Source of the DNA: Adineta ricciae
Lineage: Eukaryota > Rotifera > Eurotatoria > Adinetida > Adinetidae
Direction of reading: 5' to 3'
NCBI GenBank assembly: GCA_905250025.1
Contig: CAJNOJ010000072.1
Location: 135,456 to 199,455 of the forward strand
Length of the DNA stretch: 64,000 nucleotides
Numbering within the stretch: position 1 is the stretch's first letter; each line of letters starts with the position of its first letter. Positions 45,951-59,374 of this stretch are shown here, piece after piece. The position numbers and the translations under genes are program-made. A model generated the notes under the pieces. It worked only from the letters and a program-made list of their open reading frames with translations. It searched no databases and was not told the DNA's origin.

Positions 45951-48528
45951 TTGCCTAGATCAAAAGTGGATCCAAGTGGATTCCAACCTGGTCTTGTTGA
46001 CTCGTCTGGTGCTGGTGGAGTTTGGCAAGGTCCACCACCGCCGGGTTCACAACCACCAACGCCAATTCAACAGCCACCAAGTCATTTAATTCATCCTCCG
46101 CCGCCTCCTCTTCATCACCATCCTGGTCGAATACCTATTATGCCACCACGTGATCTACATTTCCCGTAGGATATCCTTCTGCGTAGAGAAAAAGCAATAT
46201 GTTACTATTTTGTTTTCTTGATTAGTCCACAACATATGAGACAATTTCGACCAGTATTGCCTCCGCCACCACCTCCTTCACCCGAATATCGCATGCACGA
46301 TTTGAATAAACGTCTGTCAATGCGACCAGAAGTAAGAACGATCTTTCGTCGTTTGCTCGAAAACAGAAGTATCAATTGATTTTTTAAGGAATCCGACAGT
46401 CAATGGTGGGATGCATTTGTAAATGAATTCTTCGAAGACGATGCAATACTAACCATATCAATTTGCTTGGAAGACGGGCCCAAACGTTTCAGTATGTATC
46501 AAAATCGGAGTTTTACGTTCGAATGTAATCTAAATTATGACTCAAAAGGTATTGGCCGTGTTCTAATTCCACGTTTTTTTCGTACGTTGTTCGATGGTGG
46601 TGTCAGTGAAGTCTATTTTCAATTGAAGCAAACGAAAGAAATGTTCCATAGTCCAATACTATCACTTGATTGCGAACAAGCATCAATGATAACTTGTTTT
46701 GGAAAACCTCCACACATTAAAGTAAGCAGCACGAGCAATCAATCGATGATGAAAATACCATGCTCTGTTTAGGTTTGTACGGAAGGACATTTAACCCTCG
46801 AGTATGCCTTCGATGATCTAATGCGTATTAAATCTTGGCATTTTGCAATAAAACAATTTCGAGAATTAATTCCACGAAGCATTGTTGCCATACCGGTATG
46901 TGTGCAAAGTATGCTATCGACATATTCATGGAAAATGATTTGAATTCTAGGCTGATAATCCAACTTACCTTGACCAACTATCAAAGAATTTAACACGTAG
47001 CGGTTTAACATCTGTAATGTTAAATTTTCTCAGGGTAAACGTGAAGTTTTATTCTATTTCTCAATTAATTGGTGTTTTTACTCAATTTAGTTATGCGAAA
47101 TTCTTGAGCCAATGCAAGAATTAATGTCACGGCATAAAACAACGTCATTTTCTCCACGTGATTGTCTAAAAACAATCTTACATCAGCGGTGGTCAAAAAC
47201 TTGTTCAGGTAAATTACCTCTTTCGAATTGTAATTTTTCATCAGTGAATTCAAAACTCTCGTTTCGCTTCAACAAAAGCACAATTGAAACAAAAATATTT
47301 TTAAATTTTATTCAGAACTTCCTCAGAGTCCTTCATTTCAAACAACATTACCATCTCAAACAGTCCTAGCATCAGGTATTCAAAGCTACATGCTTTCACT
47401 CGCTTGCTCCGCGGAACACAGAATATTTCTGAAAATGGCATTTGCTTATTACAAAAAGCATTCATTTCGATTTTTATTGCAGACACACGGCCACCAGCTA
47501 AACCGCGACGGAAAAGAAAGTCAACAGCAACGAATAACCCTGCTACACCAGGAAATAATAATTCGAATAACATTTCAACACCTAAAGATGGTAATATGAA
47601 TAATTGTACTATGCCAACACCAACCAAGAAGCGTTCGCCAGCCAATACAGTCTATTCTGAAGGAGCTATAACTCCTTCAATGAATAGTATGCCCGGGGTA
47701 AGCATGCACACTTCTATTTTCGATCGGATAAAGAAAGTCGAACATATAACTTAGGATGTAATGATTGTTGGTGAACCATCGTTAATGGGCGGTGAAATGG
47801 ATGATGAAGATGAACGATACATTACTCGACTTGAAAATACCCAATATGATCCAAATGCCGCGGCATCTAGTCATCCACCACCGCAATATCTTTCGCCAAC
47901 GCATCAAATGCCTCCAGGATTTTCTTCACAACAGCAAAGCCCAAATCTTCAATCGTTACTTCACCAAAAGCAACAACAATTCGTACCAAATTCTCCACTT
48001 CTTCATCCCAATCAAATGAAACGGGAGCAAACATCATTCCCTGGATCACCGCAACCACAACAACAACAACCACTACCTTCGATGTTTTCAGCAGGTGGTC
48101 CACCGACTCCGAATACAAATGCTTTCCCACCTCCATCAACCCCAATCAATGGAGATGTAGCCAACGGAGGAAAACGAAACACAACAGCATCCAACGTACC
48201 AGTTTCAGGAAATACATCATCAACAACAACGAATAATTCTTCGGGTTCACCGCCGACGCCTTCTTCGACAAACCACAATCAGGTTAGTTCTCGTACAATA
48301 GTCTTTCGAAGACATTCATTACCAACTTTGTTCATTCAGAATCCTTCGACTCCGGCTACTTCGACAAACAATCCGCCGACAACACCGACAAACTCGACTT
48401 GGAATGGTCCGCCGACGAATATAACTAACTCTTCTACCTCATCAACTAATCCAGGTATAGCAGAAAAGAAACAAGAACCACATACACCACCAGCAACACC
48501 TCAACAAACAATTGCGACAGCGTCATAA
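45951..48528 (+). CDS. LDB: LIM-domain-binding protein (LDB/Chip)
   Basis: At least nine exons; the true start is unresolved, because the first recognised exon begins after an acceptor (TTTTTGCCTAG, ending about 45957) and a preceding exon should supply the ATG. A Pro/His-rich N-terminus leads to HDLNKRLSMRPEESDSQWWD, the LDB dimerisation domain (VNEFFEDDAILTISICLEDG, GRVLIPRFFRTLFDGGVSEV, SWHFAIKQFRELIPRSI, LRLCEILEPMQELMSRHKT), a basic nuclear signal (KPRRKRKS) and the LIM-interaction domain (VMIVGEPSLMGGEMDDEDER and YITRLENTQYD). It ends in a long Gln/Pro/Thr/Asn-rich tail. LDB proteins dimerise and bridge LIM-homeodomain and LMO factors to build enhancer-promoter complexes. The low-complexity tail is longer than in vertebrate LDB1. 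Confidence 0.94.
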
Positions 48529-49285
48529 AATGAAATAAAGCTTCGACAATTAGGATAATCAATCTCTTTGCTATTCTCATTTGAAACGAAAAAGAAAAGA
48601 TGAAAAGAAAGCTTATGCATTTTTTTCAAATTTCTTCTTTGTACAAAAAAAACCGCAAAAGCTTGTCTGTCTCTGTGTCTATCTCATTAGTCTACTTTCC
48701 ATTTCATATTCTTCTCACAATTCGTGTCTTTTGTATATTCATCCCATGAAATAACATCTGTCTGTTTCTCTCCACACGCATTCCAAAGATCTGTCTGTGA
48801 GGTCAGAACAACCACCATCAATTCGATCTTCTCCTACGCTCCGACATTCTCCTTCTTTTCTATACTTAATGCATTTGTGTGTGTGTGCGTGTGTAATCTA
48901 TCTGTTTTTAGGCAAAACATTTGTTTTTCTTTTCAAAAAAATGAATGTTCAATGCATACGTATGTATAAGAAATAACAGTGAATATAAATATATTCTCTT
49001 TTTTTTCTCTCGTGTACATGATATTCTTTTTTCTTAATCGTCTTCTACTTCTTATTCTCTGTCAATGATAATATACGAATGATGATGTTTTGTTTTTTTT
49101 GTCTTTGTTGCTTATTTGGTTTTTTTTCTATTATCTTTATTTAAGAGAAAGAAAAACTAATATATATATACCTATACATACGAATATTTAAATGACATCT
49201 ATTGATGTGTTTGATTTTCTGTTCTTCTAGATTAAAATCATGTTTAGGCAACTCATATTCAATTTCAGATTAAAAACTTTCCAAA
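48529..49285. other. Intergenic region LDB to DDX39
   Basis: About 750 bp of T-rich DNA with a short GT microsatellite (about 48876-48894) and a TA run (about 49160-49171). A 3' splice site CAATTTCAG ends at 49268, 17 bases before the DDX39 start, with no clear matching donor. No gene is seen. Confidence 0.5.
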
Positions 49286-51052
<1,767 letters not shown>

Positions 51053-52741
51053 ATTGGTCTTAACGATTGAAAGTTCAAACTTCAAGACTCTTTTGTTCTG
51101 GTTGTTGTACTGATTTTGTTTTCTTTTTTCTTCGTCGTTCTTGCAAACAAAAACCTGTGTAGATGAAAATCTAAGAATTTGTTACACACTTTTTTTTCCT
51201 TTTTTTGATACTAACATAACCAAGAACAACAAAATCGATGTTTTCTCTTCTTTTCTTTTTTGCTTGAACAAATCAAGCTTAGCAACTATTATTTCAATTC
51301 ATACGAGATAATAAAAATTGATATCCATGAAAATTGCCTTTGAATTTCTTTCGTCGGTGTGCTATGAATTCTGTCTCAATTCATTTGCCTTCTGTATGTC
51401 TATGTCATTTTTCCTTTTCTTCTTCGCTGTCTGGTTATTCTTCTTTTTTTTGTTAAAAATAAATATCACGAAGACACGTGTATTCCAACCATTCATGCCT
51501 ACCTCGCGATATCGCTGATAGTTATCTAAATGACTTAGCTACAAGTGTGCAGGAGATATCATAATTGTGATCTAATGAAATATCGGCCCGACAGTCGTTC
51601 AATCTGATCCTCGTACTAAGTGAATGCCGGCGGAAATACTGTTAATGGCAGTATATGAAAGAAAATAATTGATGCCAGTGACTAACAAGGATGGATAATG
51701 CAAGATTGTAGTCTTTTTCTTGCACATAAAAGAATAATCTAGTGGGAAGATTGTTGTGCTCCGTAAAAATGTTTATTATTCTTTCTCGGAGTCTGGGTTG
51801 ACAAATCATCCAGACTAGAAAAATTACGGTCAAATTTGTGAAGAATATAATCACAGACGACAACCTTGTGTAGGTATTCAACCATGAATTAGTTTAACAT
51901 TCAAACGCGAATGATCCAATTTTGCGTCTACACGATTCTCATTTATGTAATGCCTCTATCCCTTAATCACACTTCATCAATGGAACGTTCATATGCTTTC
52001 CCTTAATAAACAAATCATTCAGAATGTTTATTCAGTAATTAATAGAAAATCCCTACCTAAACGAAAATCGAATTTTTTGTTTTGAACATATCTTCGTTTC
52101 CTACAGTCATCATCGTCCGCTTATATGTTCATGTAATCTAAACCTTCATTAGCCTTGCCTGTCTAGCTCTCGGTTCACAAATGTATGTTTTGAACCGGCG
52201 ATAATGTTAATGTCCACGTTTAGTTCTGCTGAGTTTTACCATTTTAATGTAGACATGATGTCTTTCGAATAGTTCGATATATGTGGACATTAAAATTGTT
52301 CTAATTGCTCGTATCTCCTTCGAGTAATTACTATGTTATCGTATGGTAAATGTTTGTATACATAATCAATGAAGAAAAAAAAATGTTAAATGAAGGTCAG
52401 ACATTCGTATATGAGTAAGTGAAGCAAAATCAATTAAATCATAAATTTCCTTTCAGTCAAATCAAGCAATGATGAAATAGTCATGAACATGATTGCAAGA
52501 GCAAAGAAAACGAAAAGAAAGAAAATGACGGAGAACATTTGGAATTAATATCAATTTGATACGATGATGAAATAACAAGGTTCAATGCCAATGTGAAGAG
52601 GCCATGAGAAGAGGTGAATCAAATATAACAAACAGGTGATGGTTTGTTGTTTGGTTTTTTTTTCTTCTCTTTCACACTTTAATATTATGTGAAGAGTACA
52701 TTTACATATACAAGTGATTGATTCAACAGTGACGGACATCG
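51053..52741. other. Intergenic region with small inverted repeats
   Basis: About 1.7 kb without a supportable gene. An 11-bp perfect inverted repeat, TTAATGTCCAC at 52207-52217 and GTGGACATTAA at 52283-52293, encloses about 65 bp. A shorter pair GGTTCA/TGAACC lies at about 52174-52198. The rest is presumably UTR and promoter sequence. Confidence 0.5.
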
Positions 52742-55700
52742 ATGGGTTTCATCACTCGTCTTCTATTCTTTTCATTACCATTGCTAGGTTATTCAACTAG
52801 GTCTCTTCTTCCAAATAATTGAAGCCGAGTTCTTTGATTTTTAGTCCAAGGAAACATATGTAACGAACCAGTGCGTCTCAACAGTCGACAACAGAAATCG
52901 TCGCTCTACTGTTCATCATGTTCAATACACATCGGGGGACAAACTTCGTCGCCGATAATACAATTAGAAATGTCGTCATTAACACAATTAACAGGAATCA
53001 ATGTTCAATATCCGAATAATGACGATGAGGAGGACAACGAAAAGAATTCTGTATGTTATTGAGGAATCGAATTTGGAATTTGTTTATGAGATATTTTAGA
53101 AGAAAGGTTCGTATTTTTTGGAATATCGACGAACGCAGGACGGGCCTTGGCGTGCGTATGGTCAACGTCGACAACGCAAGGTCTTCATAAATAAATCAAT
53201 TTTTTATTGAGTATTTATTTTCCTTGTTTTAGTAGATCTTTATCGAACGACGTCGATTATTCTTCAATGATAATGATAATTCGAATCGAACACGTACATT
53301 TCTTCCATCGATTATTGCTCGACAAGTTCGACTTATCTTTCTTACAGCGTCGATCTCTACCTGTGCTCGTATTCAACTATTTGGTTGTCAATCGCAAAGT
53401 AAAGTCTCAACACGGACAAATCGAACTCTATTCCATATATTTTTCTTCTAAGGCGGGTTAATTTCTACACGTTTTTCTCACAAATCGATTCTAAATTCCG
53501 ATGTCAAGTACGACGGTCTAATTACAAATACCACCGTAAGAGGTGAAGAGAATATATTTCCATTCATATTCATCCATTCATCTGAGTTCACTTGTTTCAG
53601 GTGGCATAGGTACCCTAAATGATGGCGATACTTATCAATTTCTTCGTTGGTCACCATCACCCGAGCCCATACTACTTCTCTTTGCATTCGATTCTATTCG
53701 CGAATTTCATTCGATTAATCTTGATCTCAAATGTTCCGTACTTTTCTCTTCAAGCTGTGCGGTAAAAATCAATGTTGGAATACTGGATATTGTGTCATCG
53801 AACAATATTTGGACCAATCGATTTCAATCGCTTGAGATCGAAAATAGTCAACAGGTTGATAATACAACGATCACACATTTAATCTTAGCCGTTGCGAAAA
53901 CAAAAGGTCAATTTGTAATCATTCAAGTCAATACAAAGGAAGGTTTAGCACTTAGTGAAGTAACCTTTCATAATCAAAATGAAAATAACGAAGAAGATAT
54001 TGTTCCGTCGTCGATCTATATCGAAAATAATCTTCGCCGATTAGAATCAATAGCATTAACTTCCATTCCAGATGATATCAAACGTAAGATTTCAAAAGAT
54101 TTCACCTTTAAATTCACTTTTAGTTCGTTTAGTCTATGGGAAATTATTGCATGTCTTGTTATTAATCATTGTGGTCTGTACGGTATTAGCCATATTTCTC
54201 TTTATTTCGTGTATATTCACACGCAAACAAAAAGATGAACCAGAGTAAGACAAATCTTCTCAACTCAGAACTTTTCTCGCATCATTGCTTGTTCTTTGTA
54301 GAGCAATAGTAGGAGAAACTGTTCGAAGCTTAGCATCTGTAACAACAACGACTGACGACGATAATACTCAAAAGTATGCACAATGTTTGCTCTCACTTCA
54401 TTGATTAGAATTGCGTCTCTTCTAGTCAATCTCATGGCGATGTTTATTCTGAACTTGACAGTAAATGAAGATCGTTTATCATCAACTAAACATATCTATA
54501 GTCCGAATTTTTAGATAATGACATAGTCATATCGAATTGTTTGGAATATATCAATGCCGAAAAGATTGTAAATGAAAGTGCAAGAGCAACCATCCGTGCA
54601 TTGCCATCCTATCGACAAGTAGATGAAACTTTTTCTTTGTTGACTTTAAACAACTTCTTTTTTACCTTCGTTTATTCAGTCAGCAGCATCGCGTTATTCG
54701 ATTTCGAATATTGTTTCTCTAACTGAGTGTTTCACAGAAATCGATTCAAGTGACATCATTATCATACAAAATCTTGGTGTACAAAATCATCATGAGGTAT
54801 TTGTTAAGAACACGCTCCGTTTCGATGTTCTCTAATGTATTGCATTTAGTGTTTCTATAGTGAATACGGTCAAAGTAAAACACCTGTTATTCTACTAGAA
54901 GAAGAAAAAAACGAGTATGAACATGAGATTCCGTACAAACAGAAATGATTAGCTTTGTCTAGGTTTTTCAATTTGTCGAAATCAATCACTCACGCGAATA
55001 TTGTCACTTGTTTTGGTTATGTAAATGTTTCACCTGAACGATGTTTTCTTGTCAGTGAATTTAGTCAAATGAATCTCTTCGAACATTGTCAAACATTATT
55101 ACCAGAGAATAGTAGTACACTAACGTAAGAACATCATAAAGATCGACATAAATCTACATATTATTTTGAATAGAACATTAATGGACTATCTGAATCAAAT
55201 CATATCAGCATTAGTTCACATTGAATCGTTAAAAATCATTATTCGTGATTTAACATTACCGAATTGTCTATTGTTTGATAGTCAGACAATAAAATTATCT
55301 GATTATGCTAAGAAAGATGATCGATACAGTTCGCGATATGTCCAACAAATTCCCATTCGATGGCTTCCGGGTGATATTATTGCAGGAGTAAATCAATGCT
55401 TTGCTTTTTCTGTTTTCTTTTGTGACTAAAAGCCAATCATGTTTTCCTTTGGTTGCAGGATGAAAATTGGTCCATTCAAACAACGATTTTTATGTTCGGT
55501 ACACTTCTGTTCGAATTATTTCATCTGGGTCTATATATTCCATATCATGATCTGAACGACGATGAAGTTCTTCAATTTTTTCGCGATGTTTGGTCGAATT
55601 CGAAACAAAATGGAATCGAGCCGTCCGTGCTTTGTTTTGCCACGCACTTTCCGCGTCCGACTCTCTGCAATGATCGTCTCTATGCATTGATTGAACGATG

Positions 55701-55785
55701 TCTTTCCTGGTCTAGTTTAGATCGACCGTCGTTCCGAGAGCTCAGCTTATGTTTGGATGAAACAGCAACTGTGTTATCTCAATGA
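52742..55785 (+). CDS. DDR-like: Discoidin-domain receptor (DDR)-like pseudokinase
   Basis: About 14 exons. A signal peptide (MGFITRLLFFSLPLL) is followed by a discoidin/F5-8C domain: CNEPVRLNSRQQ, SYFLEYRRTQDGPWRAYGQR, LPSIIARQVRLIFL and CARIQLFGC. The DDR-specific DS-like domain has DVKYDG, GGIGTLNDGDTYQFLRW and LLFAFDSIREFHSINLDLKC. One membrane span follows (LLHVLLLIIVVCTVLAIFLF). The cytoplasmic part has a kinase fold: HANIVTCFGYVNVSPERCFL, the catalytic loop IIIRDLTLPNCLL, IKLSDYAKKDD, IPIRWLPGD and RCLSWSSLDRPSFREL. The VAIK lysine (PVILLEEE), the glycine loop, the HRD His and DFG Phe-Gly are all changed, so phosphotransfer is unlikely. DDRs bind collagen; this one may act as a scaffold or decoy. 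It ends at TGA 55783-55785. Confidence 0.88.
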
Positions 55786-55860
55786 CCGTTGATCAAGTCA
55801 AACGGACGCGCCCATGATGTGTGATAACGAGAAAAGAAGAAAAAAAAAAGAAAAAGAGAG

Positions 55861-55896
55861 ATACGTGTATGTGTATGTGTGTGTATGTATGTTTTT
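55861..55896. repeat. GT/TATG microsatellite
   Basis: An imperfect run of GTGTATGTGTATGTGTGTG type repeats lies downstream of the DDR-like gene. It is preceded by an A-rich tract. Confidence 0.7.
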
Positions 55897-56035
55897 CATA
55901 GCTATTTGCTTAAATATATATAGTAACAGAACAACATCAGGCAGTAAGCATTTATCTTTTCCTTAGAGAAGAAAGAGAAAGAAAGTAAAAGAGTCTTACT
56001 GTGTTACCATTTATTTATTCTTCGTCTTGATCATT

Positions 56036-57424
56036 ATGTTGAGCAGAAATTTCTTGCGGGCACTCATCAATTATGGACGGCAACTTTCAACAGTGGCTAC
56101 TGCGAATCGAAAAACGATTTCGACTGACCGCAGTGCACAATTGAAAGAAATGTTACTGTCACCGAAATTGGAGTTTATCATGGAAGCACATAGCGCGTTA
56201 AGCGCAAAAATTGTTGAAGAAACAGGCTTTAAAGTAAGTTTTACTTCTGCAGTAGAAAGAAAATGCACGTAGTGTTCATGACCAGAGCAGAAAGTTTATT
56301 CTTTTCTTCTATGCAACAAATATTGATCTAAAACTTTCCTTCTCTTTTCACATGCGCATATGTTTAAATATTCTGTACTTTTTCTCGCATAATATCCGAG
56401 AATCCGTATAATCAACGGTAAATGAATAATCGAATACTGTCTGAAAGGAATGAAATTGGTTATAAAGTACAAAGCTTGCTTTGACTTAAAAGGACATTTT
56501 TTCGCTTCATTTGCTTTCATTCTCACGCAAACATTCTATTGGCAGACTGATCGAGGCTACTTTGATGACAGTGAAGTATATGAAAATGACGAAGAAGTTG
56601 TGAATATCGGCATTAAAAAAGCCAGTTTCATATCATAATGTTACCTTTAGGCAATATGGGCAAGCGGTTTATCAATGTCAGCTTCATTAGGTCTTCGTGA
56701 TTCGAACGAAGCATCATGGACTCAAGTTCTCGACATTTTAGAATTCATGTCCGATGCAACAAGCATTCCCATACTGGTCGATGCAGATACTGGCTTTGGC
56801 AACTTCAATAACGCTCGTCGTCTCGTGCGTAAGCTTGAACAATTGGGTATTGCCGGTGCTTGCATCGAAGATAAGTTGTTTCCCAAGACAAATTCACTGT
56901 TGGACAATCGGGAACAACCATTGGCTGATATCGATGAATTCGCTTTGAAAATTCGTGCTATGAAAGACACCCAACAAGATCCGAACTTTTGCGTGGTGGC
57001 ACGTGTCGAGGCATTTATTAGTGGCTGGGGTTGTGATGAAGCCGTTCGTCGTGCTGAAGCTTACCTGGCAGCTGGCGCCGATGCCATTCTAATGCATAGC
57101 AAAAAGAAAGAACCGAAAGAAATTGAAGAATTCATGAAGGTATGGAAAAATAAAGGACCAGTGATTATTGTGCCAACAAATTACTATCAAACTCCGACGG
57201 AAACATTTCATAAATGGGGCGTATCGGCTATAATTTGGGCTAACCACAATCTGCGCGCAAGTATCAAGGCTATGCAAGCAACATCGAAACGAATTTACAA
57301 CGAACAAACTTTAATCAACATCGAGCCAAATATTGTCAGTGTGAAGGAAGTATTTCGATTACAAGATGATCAAGAATTAGTCAACGCAGAAAAGAAGTAT
57401 TTGCCAGCTAAATCAAAAAACTAA
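56036..57424 (+). CDS. PEPM: Phosphoenolpyruvate phosphomutase, mitochondrial
   Basis: Two exons separated by an unusually long intron of about 418 bp (56234-56651). The N-terminus [20 protein letters not shown] is a mitochondrial presequence. The mature enzyme belongs to the isocitrate-lyase/PEP-mutase superfamily: [39 protein letters not shown] (Mg2+-binding Asp pair) and [10 protein letters not shown] at 56867-56896, the loop motif that separates true PEP mutase (with Lys and Asn) from phosphonopyruvate hydrolase and lyases. The rest ([30 protein letters not shown]-like, [20 protein letters not shown]) is very close to the mussel Mytilus enzyme as I recall it. It isomerises phosphoenolpyruvate to phosphonopyruvate, the first step of phosphonate (C-P bond) synthesis, feeding aminoethylphosphonate lipids and glycans. 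The partner decarboxylase and transaminase are not in this window. Confidence 0.93.
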
Positions 57425-57816
57425 AGTTTTCATTTTTTGCTCTTACTCATTTTGTTATGATTTTATGTCATTTATATATTATCATTGTTCGCTCTGTTTC
57501 TTCTTTGTTTAATCTTCATTTAATATATTAATACGGCATGTCTAACATAGATGAAAGGCATGTTCTATTTCGCTGAATTCCATAGAGAGAAATTCATTAT
57601 CAAATTCATATTTATTTCCTTTGTTTTCGAACAAAAGAAAAGTCTTCGGAGAGAAAGCAACTCTGATTCATAAATTATCATCTACACTTTTGTTTTTTTC
57701 GCATCATTTGAATCTTTGTATCTAATACCATCTGTTACCACTAATTTCGTCTATAAAAATCCAAGGCACGTCTCGAACATCAGCTCAGAAGAAAAAAAAA
57801 GAATTGATAGGATAGG
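57425..57816. other. Intergenic spacer
   Basis: 392 bp between PEPM and the ankyrin gene. It is A/T-rich with no gene or repeat seen. Confidence 0.5.
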
Positions 57817-58834
57817 ATGGGATCGAAACATTCCTCATCAAAATGTACGCCAACAACGATTGATTATATTCGCACGAAAGACGTTAATAAGCTCACACGC
57901 CAACTCAGTAAACGTACATCGTCATTTCGAAACAAAAAGAAGCAACGCGACGATGCAACGAATAATCGGCAATCATTGCAGCTCGATGTTGTCAACGACG
58001 AACAACATCGCTCAGCACTTCATCTCGCTGCGATCGAAGGTAAAACCAAAAAACAAAACCACAAAGAAAAAGCATTCATTTGATTTATAGGTGATGCTGC
58101 CATTATCGTCGCTCTCTATGAATATATGCATACAGTTTATGTCACTGATGTACTAGGTCGAACGCCGCTGCATTATGCAGCTATTTCCGGAAATGAAGAA
58201 ACATTAACAACATTGTTACTGTGCAATCCTGATGTCAATCGAATGAGTCATGATGGAACAAGTCCATTACACGAAGCGATTATTCATGAATATTCTCGTA
58301 TGTTTTGTATTCGTTTCACAGTAGAAAATTGTTGTTTTTCTTCAAGGTATTTTTACTCTTTTGGTTCAATACCATGCCGATGTAAATCAATTGTTTCAAA
58401 ATTATCTTCCAGGCTTTATCCTTGCTGTGTATCTTCAACGACGAAGTATTATTGAATTATATCTTCGTCTTGGCACCGATCCGAATGTTGCCGAAACAAA
58501 CTTGAACCGAACGGCTCTTCATTATGCTGCTTATTTTCATAATAACACAACAATTTTCCATTTGCTTCTGTCGTCAAGTGTTTATCATACAATTGATATT
58601 AATGCTCGAGATGATAATGGATTCTCTGTGCTTGATTACGCACGGGCAAACATTCATGGTTGTACAGAATTCGTTGATTTATTGTTACAAATTAGTGTTT
58701 TCGATCCTAATCGTGGCGAAATATCCATTGATGATATCGAGATCGAAAAGCCGAATATAAAGCAATATCAATCGTCGCATGAACTTTCGTCATTGAAGAA
58801 AAAAGGAAAACAAGAAAAGAAGTCGAAGAAATAA
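57817..58834 (+). CDS. Ankyrin-repeat protein with N-myristoylation signal
   Basis: Three exons; introns are near 58040-58091 and 58296-58346. The start MGSKHSSSKC has Gly2 and Ser6, the consensus for N-terminal myristoylation, with Lys and Cys near that could add membrane affinity. After a basic linker come five to six ankyrin repeats: RSALHLAAIEGDAAIIVAL, GRTPLHYAAISGNEETLTTLL, GTSPLHEAIIHEYSGIFTLL, PGFILAVYLQRRSIIELYL, RTALHYAAYFHNNTTIFHLL and GFSVLDYARANIHG. The tail is Lys/Glu/Ser-rich (SLKKKGKQEKKSKK). Ankyrin stacks bind proteins; partner and pathway are unknown. I know no one-to-one orthologue. Confidence 0.82.
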
Positions 58835-59374
58835 GAAAAGTTTTGCTCATAGAACTGTGTACTGGAAAATTATTCTTTTCTGATATTTTCTTTCTTTAAA
58901 TTATTTGATATGAAGTATATCTTTGGAGAAATATATAACAATGACCTAATCTCTAGTGCTCAAACGAAGGAAGAAACAGAGTAGCTTATTGCGTGTCTTT
59001 AGCTTGCTGTTTCTCTTTCATCGTGATGTTTTTTTCTAGCATAATCTCAGACGATCGCTTGGTGTTGATTACTACTGCTTCTGTAGTAGCTACAAATTTT
59101 GTTTGTTTGTTCTGTTCTGCACTTTTTTTTTCTGTCGACGATAGCGTCATGTGAGGATTTTTTTCTTTCCTATTTCTGTTTCAGCCGTACAGTGCAGAAC
59201 AAAAGCAATCGTCGAAGCAAAATTAATCAAGCATACAACGCGTGTGTGTCGTCTAACCATTTGAAGATCAACACATTCCATTGCATTACAGAACATACAT
59301 AAAGTCGATGCAAAGGGAAAAATCATAATCTTTTAAGAACATCTGTCCCAGTTACAATTTTTTCGACATAAAAA
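58835..59374. other. Intergenic spacer
   Basis: 540 bp with T-rich tracts. Frames here (for example 59099-59302) have no recognisable domain. It probably holds the 3' UTR of the ankyrin gene and the promoter of the 7TM gene. Confidence 0.45.

Noticed and set aside
47867-48278. Overlapping minus-strand Val/Gly-rich frames
   Set aside because: Mirror of the Gln/Pro/Thr-rich LDB tail; composition comes from the repeated codons on the other strand.
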